Assembly: GCA_038502055.1 (NCBI GenBank)
Contig: JAXRKN010000030.1
Coordinates: forward strand, 186,001-250,000
Source of the DNA: Tanytarsus gracilentus
Lineage: Eukaryota; Arthropoda; Insecta; Diptera; Chironomidae
DNA: 64,000 nucleotides
Direction of reading: 5' to 3'
This document shows positions 51,444 to 61,684 of this stretch, piece by piece. The first letter of the stretch is position 1; each line of letters starts with the position of its first letter. A program made the translations under genes and the position numbers. Under the pieces are notes generated by a model that saw only the letters and a list, made by a program, of their open reading frames with translations, was not told the origin of the DNA and did not search any database.

Positions 51444-52376
51444 TTACATAAAGTTGACGCCATTTTCATAAGCGGACTTTAATTGTCTTTTTCCTTTTCT
51501 CTCGTGACTCTGATAATGTTTTTCAAGATGATCACGTCTCACAAATCCACGACCACAAATCTCACAAGAATTCGGAGCTTGTTTGTCATGATTTTTCTCA
51601 TGTCTCTTGAGATCAACTTTGTTGTTGTACGATTTTGGACATTGATCACATTTGAAGGGTTTGAGTCCATCGTGCTTTGCCGCATGTCGATTGAGTTCAT
51701 TTTCGGTTGCAAATTTTTTTCCACATCTTTGACACTTGAAGGGTTTGAGACCTGAATGGACGGTCTTGTTGTGTTGTGTGAAGTGACATTGATGAGTGAA
51801 AAATTTATTACATGGCTCGCAGTGAAGTGATGAAGTTTCTTTTCGAATTTCAGGTACTTGAATTGTTTTGAAAATTTCTTCTTTAACTTCAAACAAATCT
51901 TCATTTGAAAATTGAGAAATTTGCTCATCGAAAAGTGCCAAAAGTTCTTTTTCATCGTTGGAAAGTTCTGTGAGTTCTTCAATGCGTTCATCTTTGACTT
52001 CTGATGGCATTCTCATCTTCATTAGTTGTCTTTGATGTCCTTTGGTTGTGTAATGACGTTTGAGGTAACTCATTGATGGCAATTTGACATTGCAGATGTC
52101 ACAACCAAAATTTCTTTCACCATTTTTTTGTTTTCTTTTTGAATCTTTTTTAACTGCGAGATCAAAAATTCTAAAATCTGGATCTTTTAAACTTTCTTTG
52201 ATAATTTCTTCAATGTCATTGTCAAAAATGTCATCTATGTCCATTTCATCAATTGCACTCAAAGTTGAATCTGGTGTGTAGTCATCTTGGATGTCAAGAA
52301 GTTCCATTTCTTGCTCTTGTTTGATGAAATGATCATCGACAAATTCAAATTGAATTGTTTCCCAATTGAAATCCAT
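51444..52376 (-). CDS. C2H2 zinc-finger protein, 310 aa (right-arm copy)
   Basis: Mirror copy of the gene at 42,432-43,364 with the same five fingers and acidic N-terminus. Differences from that copy are residues 18 (I), 50 (I), 125 (S), 174 (V) and 176 (E); none touches a zinc ligand. The leader (52,377-52,550) is also conserved, so both copies could be expressed. It converges on pickpocket B with 95 bp between stops. Confidence 0.9.
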   Translation of the reverse strand: MDFNWETIQFEFVDDHFIKQEQEMELLDIQDDYTPDSTLSAIDEMDIDDIFDNDIEEIIKESLKDPDFRIFDLAVKKDSKRKQKNGERNFGCDICNVKLPSMSYLKRHYTTKGHQRQLMKMRMPSEVKDERIEELTELSNDEKELLALFDEQISQFSNEDLFEVKEEIFKTIQVPEIRKETSSLHCEPCNKFFTHQCHFTQHNKTVHSGLKPFKCQRCGKKFATENELNRHAAKHDGLKPFKCDQCPKSYNNKVDLKRHEKNHDKQAPNSCEICGRGFVRRDHLEKHYQSHERKGKRQLKSAYENGVNFM

Positions 52377-52559
52377 TTTTAACGGTTTTTTGAATAATTT
52401 ATTTGATGTTGTTTGATGGAATTTTAAAGTTTGAATGATTTGCTGGTAGAAAATTTCGAGTTTATATTTGAAAATTTTGGTACCTGAAAATTTGATGAAG
52501 ATTTTTGGAAAAGGCGAGAAGATTTTTTTTTGTTTTCATAAAATTTAAATTTAAATTGT

Positions 52560-52945
52560 TTTTTGAAGATTTTTATTAAAATTAAAATTTCAGTTTTTTC
52601 ACTTCAAATTTTTAAATACTTTTGAAAGTTCTGAAATTTTTTCATGATAGATCTGCAAGTTAATTAAAATTTACGGACCAGAAAAAAAGCCAAAAATAAA
52701 TAATTCGAAAAATTCATTAAAAACAATTTTTTAATACTTCCTGAATTAATAAAAAATCCCTGGTCACCCTTTTTTAAGGAAATGTTCAATCATGTTGTAA
52801 CTAATTTTATTATCTCTCAATACATTATTAAAATTATCACAATGTTTTAATGCACCCCTGTGTGATTGTCATGACAACAAAAAATAAAATAAACAAATAG
52901 AGAACAAAAACTTTCATTCGATTGAAACTCATTTGAGTCCTGAAA
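52560..52945. other. Intergenic gap between zinc-finger and ARMC2 genes
   Basis: AT-rich, with no open frame of note. The two genes are divergent, so this gap should hold both promoters; I see no clear TATA element. Confidence 0.45.
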
Positions 52946-55900
52946 ATGCAGAATAAAGGAACTGTTCCGAAAAACACGCTTTATCGTAAAACTTCAGCCG
53001 AAATCATTAAAGAAGCTCAAAGCAGCCTGGCGACCAGTAATGGAACAAAGTTAGTCTCAACACGTCGGCCAATAACGCCAAACGTCAACAATCGTCAACT
53101 CTACGGAAGCACTTCATTTGCAAATGGAAATCGACCGCCAAGTGCATTCAACTTAAAGTATTTACAGCATGAGATGCGAGCACTTCCGTGCTTGGAGCCA
53201 ATTAATCAATCAGTCAGCAACAATCATGGAGGTGAAAGTCGAAAAGTTCAAAGATCAAATTCAATTGGTGAAGTCGGAAAAGCGAGATTGCCAGCTCTAA
53301 TTGAACCGCCGACTTTTGAAATTACGGGAAGTGTAAATTCAACGGGATCGCTCGAAAGTTGTGAGTTATTTTATAATTTTTTACACCATTAATTTGAAAG
53401 GAAATTTTCTAAATTAATTTTAAATTTTTAAAACTCTCAAAAAATTTCTCTCAACCACGCCACAAAACAATTTACCTTCACCATTATTCAAATTTCTCAT
53501 TTTTAACATTGAAATGAACAAAAAATCGATAAAACATTAAATAATTTTCGTTTTCTCCCGCCAAAAAATTTAACTCTTTAGTAAGAGAAGTCATGCCGAT
53601 GCAGAAAGGCAAATCTATTTCGCTGCCCACACCTCGTCAGAGCGATGAACAACTCATTTTGAAACGTAAAAAACCGATGGACGAAAGTGAAGCGATTAAA
53701 AGAGATGAAATAATTTTGGAAAGTAAAAATCGATTGATTCGATCGAATGACATACTTCTTCAATCGTCCCTGGACACTCTCTTGGACATGCTGAAGGCTT
53801 ATGCGGGAATTAAGGAATGTTCGGAGGAGACTCAAACACATTTGCATATGGTAATTTTGTACTAAATGTGAATTATTTAACGTAAAATTATTTAAATTTT
53901 CAGATTCTCACAGAAATTCATTCGCGCATTAAAGGAACGAAAAGTAATCGTGGCATAATTTTAGGAGCACTCTATGGCCTCGTTGAATGTAATTCTCCTA
54001 AAATTCTCTTAAATGTCGCTCGCGTTGTTCTTGCATTAAACGTGAGCGGAAGTAATTTGACAGGCGCATGCAAGCTCGTCTTTAAAGTCGCACGCAACGA
54101 GGTTAATGATTCATTATTTATTGACTCGGACGTACCCGAACTTTTAGTGGACGCACTTGGAAGAGTTAATCCAACGGCAGAAGGTTAATGATTTTTTTAT
54201 TTACAAGGTTTTTAGATAAATATTTTTTTATTAGGTGAACCAGAAGCAGCAATTTATGGCTATGGAGCAATTCGATTTTTGGGTAATTTTTTTTAAGTAA
54301 TTTTTAAGCTTTTTTAATTTTGTTTTTTTAGCAACTGCCAACTTGAATTCACTAAGTAAAAAAACTGAAAATGTCGAAAGCAAAACAATTCATTGTGAGA
54401 TAATTTTTTATGGTTATAGATAAAATTTTAGAAATTTAAAAATTAAATTAAATTAATTTTTCTAGCTATTAAAACAATCAAAGTTTCGAAGCAAAAATCT
54501 CTCGCGTATCGACTCGTTAAGGTGAGTTTTATGAAATAAATCACTGTCTATAAAATTTAAATTTTCTCCCCCTCAGCATGGCATAATTCAACTAATGATT
54601 GTCCATCTTCAAATCCTCAATGAATTTGGATCAACTTCAAAACTCTCTGGACATCCACTTCACGCTTTATATCAGTTAAGTGGAGCATTGAGAGTAATTT
54701 CAGGATCTCCGATATTCGCTCAAATCATCAACTTGCGTCACTCGAGAGCGTCTTCAATTGACGAGGAAGACACTCACCTTGAGATGGCTGGCAAGCATTT
54801 AGTTCGGGCTGCTGAAATTTGCATGGATGAAATCGAAGTTCAAACGAACATCGTAAGAACATTGAGCATTTTATCGGAGATCGATACTTGTTGCGAGTAC
54901 ATGGCGGGTGATGCAGGTCGACTTGGAATTCTATTGATTTCTTACAATTGCACGGCAACCTGCTCGCCCGAAAAAGCGCTCAGCGTCATTAGTCGACTTG
55001 GATACATTTTGGGAAATATTCATGCAAAATATGACGAGTCAAGGATTGAATTTTTCAATAACGATGCAGCGATGGAATGTTTACTAAATACATTGGAACA
55101 TTTCTCCAATCAGAGGTTTGACATGAAAAATTCCAATGGCGATTCGGTGATGGATGTTTTAATTAAATTAATTCGAGTTATCGCTAACATGAGTGTTAAC
55201 TCGGAAGTTGGTCATGGATTGGGTTTAAGACATCCAATCGGCGCAGTTCTTTTGAATGTTTTACTTCAGTCGAAAGAAATAAAAACTGAAGAAGCTCTCG
55301 AACTTACTCTGGCGGCTCTCGCAGCTCTTCACAATCTCTCCTACTATCACAACACATTTGACGATGGAAATTCAAATCATCCAGGGAGCATGAGTGAGAG
55401 AGCGAGAGACATAAGTTTAGCTTTATCTCAAATTTTAAGTAATGGACCACAAGTCGCTAAATCAGAAGCGGCTCGAGTGCTTGGCAATCTCACAAGAAAT
55501 CCTGGTGTGAGACAAAGCTTTTGCGCTTCAAATGGATTAAAAATTTTAGTTAAATGTCTACAAAAAAGTGAAGATATTGAGCTGATGACAAGTTCATGTG
55601 GTGTTTTGGTGAATTTACTCGGCGATTGGGAGAGAAGAGCTTCGTTTAAAGAACTAAATGGAATTAAAATTTTAAGGCAAATTCTCACGAAATCCGGAAT
55701 GAGTGAAGATTGGCTTTTGAGTGGAATGTGCTGTCAAGCATTTTGGAATTTTCTAATTGACAGCAATAATGTCATCGAGACATTGGGTGAAAAGGAAAGT
55801 GATTTACTTGCAGGCGATTTGGCGGAATATTTAGATGAGGAAAGAATATTTAAAGATTCGCCAAATGTTGATCCAGTGTGGGAACAATTTGCACATGTTG

Positions 55901-56040
55901 CAACTGATTTGCTCGAAAGACTTCAATCGTGTATGAGTCAAACAAATTCACCAATTAACAGCTCAGATGATGAAACAGAATTGGCAATTGGAAAACCAAT
56001 TAATGACTCTTGGAGTGGATACACTGGAGAAAATTTATAA
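52946..56040 (+). CDS. ARMC2: Armadillo repeat-containing protein 2 homolog, 864 aa
   Basis: ARMC2 proteins are needed for building axonemes, notably the sperm tail. Seven exons are inferred: 52,946-53,360, 53,582-53,850, 53,904-54,183, 54,235-54,282, 54,332-54,394, 54,466-54,521 and 54,577-56,040. They join in frame to a protein close to the roughly 870-aa length I recall for the vertebrate protein. The N-terminus has the family-like block KTSAEIIKEAQSSL (residues 15-28) in a disordered, Ser/Asn-rich region. Exon 2 starts with a basic stretch and a helical segment (LLQSSLDTLLDMLKAY). The remainder is an alpha-helical armadillo solenoid, with repeats such as ALAALHNLSYYHNTF, EAARVLGNLTRNPGVRQSF and SCGVLVNLLGDWERRASF. 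The 3' end converges on the tetraspan gene, with 95 bp between stops. The name rests on remembered family resemblance; another ARM-repeat axonemal protein is the alternative. Confidence 0.72.
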
Positions 56041-56135
56041 AATGTTTAATTGTTGTAAACCGATGTATCAAGTGTATTCAAATTATTGTTTTAGAATTAA
56101 AAATGTTTTGATTAATAAAAATTTATTTAAATGTT

Positions 56136-57055
56136 TCAACCGTTCTTTGGTTCTCCATCTAATGCATGACATCTACAAGTGCAGAAACGTCTTGATGACT
56201 CTGACGTGATTGAAACTCGCTGTGGTGGTTGAGTTTTTGACATTGTTTCAGCTAAAACATTTTGTCTTTCGTTGTGTTCTTTTAAGAATCTTTCATAGAG
56301 TGAGCCGACATTGAGGAGAAAATAAAAGTAGAAAAATCCAGTAAAGAGACCGAAAATCAAAGATCGAATTGAAAAGAAGAAAATTGATGCGAAAGATGTG
56401 ATGGTCATGACGAAGAGATAGGTCATGAAGGGTATCACTTCCTTGTGCTTTCGCTAAAAATTTAATTATTAATTTTTAAAATTTTTAATAATCGAAACAT
56501 TTAATTTTTCACTCACAGTCTTTGTGGCATTAACAAACTTGTATGACAAATAAGTGCATCCAATGTACGTGATGATCATGGTGGTAGCAAAAAGAACGAC
56601 GTCTATTTTTTCAAAAAAATTAAGAAAACATTTAAGAATTTAAATTTTCACTTACATCCCTCTTCAGTGACAAAAATGCATCGATCCATTGTTAAGTCTT
56701 CAAACACATGAACGAACTGCAATATTTTCAGTATGTGAGTGCAGTCGATGGTCATTCGAGCGACAATAACGCCACAGAAAAAAATCATTGTGAGGAAATT
56801 TTTGATGAACGAAAACCTAAAGATGAAAATTGAATTTTTTGTTATCGTAAAAAATTAGAAGAATTTTGATCATTTGTGACGCACCAACCGAGAGCGACAG
56901 CACCTTTTTCAAGCTCCATACAACAGAGAAAACGTTGAAGTGAGCACATGCTGAAGAAAAATTTGAATTTTATGTTAAATAATTAAAATAAAAGTTGAAA
57001 TTCAATTAAAAACCTACTTATGACAATACTCCAAGCCAGATGTGTGAGTTTCCAT
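56136..57055 (-). CDS. Small four-pass membrane protein, DUF4728-like, 222 aa
   Basis: Five exons are inferred: 57,055-57,018, 56,950-56,885, 56,816-56,656, 56,602-56,517 and 56,453-56,136, with all joins in frame. The start METHTSGLEYCH follows a stretch without an open frame. After a cysteine-rich N-terminus (MCSLQRFLCC) and the GAVALGW segment typical of insect DUF4728-type tetraspan proteins come four hydrophobic stretches: FLTMIFFCGVIVA, VVLFATTMIITYIGC, FMTYLFVMTITSFASIFFF and LIFGLFTGFFYFYFLL. The C-terminal tail is cytosolic-looking, with ERFLKEHNERQ and a cysteine cluster CTCRC. No function is known for such proteins; the family assignment is tentative, the membrane topology clear. 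Confidence 0.72.
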
Positions 57056-57463
57056 TTTTCGAAAGAATTTATTAAAATTTATTTTTAATTTTAATCTCAA
57101 TTTTTTTAAATAAAATTTTCACATAAATTTTTAAATTTGATTCAACTTTTTATATTTTTTATAATGTCTTAACTCCTCGAATTCACTCACTCAAATGTGA
57201 ATTTATCCAAACTTTACTCAAAGCAAAAAAAAATAAGATTTATTTATTGACAGTTCAATTGTGCTCTGAAATGATAATCAACGATCATGTGAGGTGATAA
57301 TTGAATCAGTATTGAATGTGAAGCAATTCGAGTAAGAAAAAATTATTTGCTTTTTATGACTGAAAACCGAACGATGAAATTTTGTCATGAAATCGAGAAT
57401 GATTCGTGATTTCAATGCTGTTGAAAAATTTTAATAATAAATTCTGGTCCATGAATCATAAAT
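57056..57463. other. Intergenic gap
   Basis: AT-rich sequence between the tetraspan gene start and the end of pickpocket C, with no gene visible. Both neighbours are on the minus strand. Confidence 0.5.
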
Positions 57464-59396
57464 TTATCCAAGGATTCTCTTTGTTGAATTTTCTTCGATC
57501 TTCAAAATTTTGTCTGTTAAATCTTCAACTGCTTTCAATAAAATTTGATTATTTTTTTCGAGTTGACTTAATTTACTTTCAAGTTTCGATAACGATGTCA
57601 AATTTGCAGCTTTTTTAGCCCATTTAAGATCTTCGACTTTTTTAGGTTTTAAAACATATGCATAGAATCCACTAATGACAAAGTAGAAAATTTCAACAAT
57701 CGAGAGTAGTGAACAACCCATGAATAGACCTAAAAGGAGATCAAAATCAAAATTAATATATAATGCGAAAAGAGTCAAACTACCCAATAAACCGCCAAAG
57801 TCCGAAATGACTGAAAAATTGAATTTTATTAGTTTTTCTGATTAAATTTTCAGTGGCTGAAATTAACTCAACCCTTGAAATATTTTTCATCTCACAATTT
57901 TGAATTTTATACGAAATGGAATTTTCAATTTCTTCAACAGTTTCCGTGGTGATTGCAAATCCAATCGAAGAAATTATCGACCTAAAAATTCATTTTTAAA
58001 TCAAAGTTTAATTATTAAAAAACTTTAAACCTTTCAGGCACTAAGTTTACGTTTCCAATGAGCTTCAATGGTAATCTTTTCATTTTGTAAGTGTATTTGA
58101 CATCAACACAAGGATCATAGCATTGACAAGAAGTCGTCTCGATAGCATAATGACACTCTAATTCATAAACATCGCAAACTCTGGTGTTTTCATCTCTTGG
58201 CATTGAAAATTTAACGCAACCACAAACTTTCAGTGTTTCATTTGCTTGGCATTCCCACTCGCAAAGAGCTTTCGTGTAAGTCTTAAAAAATCTCAACTTC
58301 CTTTCATCCTCAAAATAACATTTTCGAATTTCTGTTGAAAATGCTTTCAAAGCCAAATCAGTTCGATGGCCATGAGGAACAATTTCAAGATCCATGTACT
58401 CATCGTAATTTAAATAAATTAACTCATGGTATGGCGTCACAATTTCATTTGGTTTGTGAATGAAAATCGTAAATACTTTGTGAGTGCAAACATTTTCTTT
58501 GTCGAATTCATTTAAAGTTGGATGTAAAAAAACTTTAAATCCTCTTTTTGCTCTTTCAGGAAAAGTTACGTTTACATCTTTGTATCCTTTTTCTGGTGTC
58601 CAAAGTGGTTCACTTTCATTGCTGTAAAAAGTTTTGATGTTTTTAAAATCATCGTGAATCACGTCAGTAAAAATCATGCTCGAGGTCATCATATTCACAG
58701 TGTAGCAAATTCCAAAGTCAGTGAAAAGTTTGAAAATAGAGCCATCACAACTTCCATTGATGCAAAGGTAAAAAACTTCTTCAACCTGACAAAAAATTAA
58801 ATCAAAATAAGAGCGAAATGTTTTAAAAAATTTAAACTATAAAATAAAAAAAAATTTACCGTTAGTGCACTTCTGTCAATAATCTCGAGCGCGTTTAAAT
58901 TTTTAATATCAAATTCAACACACCAACGTTTAAATATTTCTTTAAAAACATGCCGACACCAGTGTAGGTTTGCTATTAGTGTTAAACATTCTTCCTTTGA
59001 AATGTTTACTTGCAGTTTTTCCATGAAAACTCTGGAAAATTTCTGAATATTTGCTGAGTTATTTTTAGCGAAAAGATTTGAGCAAATTGTGATCGCTGGT
59101 GCTGGAAATTCTGAAGAATGTCTTTCTCTCGCTTGCAAGACAATTTCGGGCTTCTTAATTTTTATAATAAAAAGAATAAATTATTTTATTGATTTTTTAA
59201 TTTTGTCAATTAAACTTTGTCCATCTCAACTCACAAGCTGCCATTTTTCGTAAGCCGAATAAACGTAATAAAAAAATCCACAAAACGACAAAACCAGTGC
59301 AAAAGTCCAAAAAACTCGAGACACTTTTAAGTTGTCATGTGTGAAAACATATTTTACGCCATGAATTGAACTGTTTGCACCGAAATTCTTGACCAT
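57464..59396 (-). CDS. Pickpocket-like DEG/ENaC channel C, 529 aa
   Basis: Six exons are inferred: 59,396-59,235, 59,153-58,860, 58,785-58,031, 57,981-57,896, 57,810-57,784 and 57,729-57,464. The first exon (MVKNFGANSSIHGVKYVF, with the first membrane segment) is short but aligns exactly with its paralogs. The FPAPAITIC motif, an extracellular YTKALCEWEC...CGCVKFSMP block, and LGLFMGCSLLS pore region are present. The pore exon is interrupted: between GGLLG and LFMG lies 54 bp with a GTAGTT start and CTTTTAG end. It has no stop, so read-through would add 18 residues (SLTLFALYINFDFDLLLG-like), but splicing restores the family motif exactly. The C-terminal tail is shorter than in A and B. It is the first of three same-strand paralogs here. 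Confidence 0.85.
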
Positions 59397-59454
59397 TATT
59401 TAAAAATATAATTTTTCATGATTTTAAGCTGAAATGTTTTAGGAACGTCAGTTT

Positions 59455-59467
59455 TTCTTGAAACTTC
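59455..59467 (-). promoter_or_regulatory. HSE-like motif before pickpocket C
   Basis: TTCTTGAAACTTC followed by CAACTGGAAT repeats the arrangement found upstream of pickpocket A (45,395), preceded by AACGTCAG where A has TGACGTCA. The conserved spacing suggests a shared promoter element or simply recent common ancestry. Confidence 0.3.
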
Positions 59468-59590
59468 CAACTGGAATATTTTCGAAAAATTAACCTGGAA
59501 GTGAAAAAAAAATTAAACATTAAAATTAAATTAAAAGAAATTACAATTTGATTTTATTTAACTAAATGAATTTTTTGATTATTTTTTAAT

Positions 59591-61377
59591 TTACACCAAA
59601 ATTTTATTTCTCGCTTCATTTTGCATCAAAATTTTTTCACTCACAACCTTGAAACTTTTTTTCTCAAAATTATTCTTTAAATTATTTTCTCTTCCAAAAA
59701 TCACCGCGTTTCTCTTATCAAGTTTGATTTTTTCCACATCAATTTTCTTTACAGCCCATTTATCATTTGGTTTTTCAACATCGGGTGTAATGTCATTCGG
59801 TTTTGCGACTCTACAAACAGCGCCGTAGACAAGAAAGTAAAATATTTCGACAACAGAAAGCAGTGAGCAACCCATGAAGAGACCTAAAAGTCCACCAAAA
59901 TCCGAAATGACTGAAAATAAAATGAAGTTAAAATTTTAATTAAAGATTGAATTTATTTCAACTACTTACAGTTTGAAAATTTATATGACACAAAATTTTC
60001 AATTTCTTCAACAATTTCCGTCTCAACGCTGACATCGACCCATGACATTGTGTACCTACAAAAAAATTGATTTAACACCTTCAAAAAATTTTAATTAAAT
60101 TACTTTACTCTTCAGGTAAATTTGCGGCATACAATCTTCGATTAAATCTCGTTCGATCAACTTTGTAACTGTATTTTACATCAATGCAAGGTGCAAGGCA
60201 GTTGCAATTTATATTTGGAACCTCACTCAAGCATGACAATCGAGTAATGTTGCAAATTTCAGTAAATTTATCTCTCGGCATAGAAAATTTCACGCAACCA
60301 CAAAGTTCAAGAGTTTTGTTTGTTTTGCATTCCCACTCGCAAAGAGCTTTCGTGTAAGTCTTGAAAAATCTCAATTTTCTTTCACCCTCAAAATAACATT
60401 TTCGAATTTCGGGTGCAAATCCTTTTAAAACTTCGTCAGTTCTGTGGCTTGTTGGAAAAATGTGAAATTCCATAAAATCTTCATAATTCACATAAACTGA
60501 CTCGTGAAAGGGCGTCACGATCTCATTTGGCTTGTGAAAATAAATCCGAAAAGTTTGAAGCGAGCAAATATTTTCTTTGTCAATTTCGTTCAGCACCGGA
60601 TGAAAAGTCATGGAAGTTCCTCGTTCAGCTCTTATCGGAACTGATGCACTTTGATTGATGAAACCTTTCTCGGGCGTCCACGAAAGCTCAAATTCTTCAA
60701 AAATATCCAAAGTGCTTAGTGGAATTTTAAAATCGTCATGAATTATTTCATAATCGTAAATTGCTTTTGATCCAAGCAAATTTGATGAATAGCAAATTCC
60801 AAAGTCTGTGAAAGATCTGAAAATTATGTCAGCACAGCGACCGTCACGGCAAAGATAAAAGGCTTCTTTAACCTAAAAATTAAAATTAATAAGAAAATTT
60901 CTAAAATTAAAGATTTAAACTCACGCCAAGCGCACTTTTATCAATCAAATTGATCGTGTCTATATTTGTGAGATCTCTCTCAGGACAAACTGCGTATGCA
61001 ATTCTGCCAAAATTTGACTGACACCAATGGAGATTCGCTGTAAAAAGTTCGCACTGAGTGTCCGTCAAATTTGAATCTTTTCTGTTTAAATAATTCGTAA
61101 AAATGTCAATGAAATTCACCGAATTATTTTTTGCAAATAAATTCGAGCAAAGTGTAACAGCTGGAAGGGGAAACTCTGATGAATTTCGATCTCTCGATTT
61201 CATCACAATTTGAGGCTCGAACTGCCATTTTTTGTAGGCATTTAAAATGTTGTAAAGAAATCCTGAAAGTGAGAATAAAAGTGCGCAACACCAAAAAATT
61301 CGCGTTGACTTGACTTGTGCTTGTGTGAAAACGTATTTGACTCCGTGAATGGAGCTATTTTCGCCGAATAAATTCAT
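59591..61377 (-). CDS. Pickpocket-like DEG/ENaC channel D, 540 aa
   Basis: Four exons are inferred: 61,377-60,925, 60,872-60,109, 60,055-59,970 and 59,910-59,591. The first exon equals exons 1 and 2 of the other paralogs fused without insertion (KKWQFEPQIVMKS), a precise loss of the first intron. It carries MNLFGENSSIHGVKYVF, the first membrane segment (IFWCCALLFSLSGFLY) and the motif FPLPAVTLC. The extracellular YTKALCEWEC...CGCVKFSMP block and pore GGLLGLFMGCSLLS follow. The segment after the first-membrane-proximal domain differs most from its relatives (LLGSKAIYDYEIIHDDF), suggesting older divergence. The C-terminal tail is short and basic. The stop of D lies about 195 bp upstream of the start of C. 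Confidence 0.88.
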
Positions 61378-61684
61378 TTTTAGGAGAGATCTAAATTTGT
61401 GTTGGATTCAGGTTGAAGAAAATTTACTTTGTGTTTCGAAAATTTATCAAAGTGAAAGAATAATTTACGAAATATTGATTTAGAGTTAAAAGCTTTTTTG
61501 TGTTATTAATTTTGCTTTAGTTTAATGTGAAAAAAAGAGACCAGAGCTTTTTTAACGAAGAATTTATTTACAATGGAAAATTTAACAAAAATATTTAATT
61601 CCAAAAAAAATTAACGAAGAAATTTCAAATTATCCCAAAATCCATATTTTAAAAATTTTAAACATTTTATTTCATTTTCTTCGA

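Larger units (their letters stand above)
49465..52550 (-). repeat. Right arm of large inverted duplication
   Basis: Partner of the left arm at 42,255-45,340. It includes the 95-bp gap between pickpocket B and the zinc-finger gene, which is essentially identical to the gap in the left arm. Confidence 0.9.
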
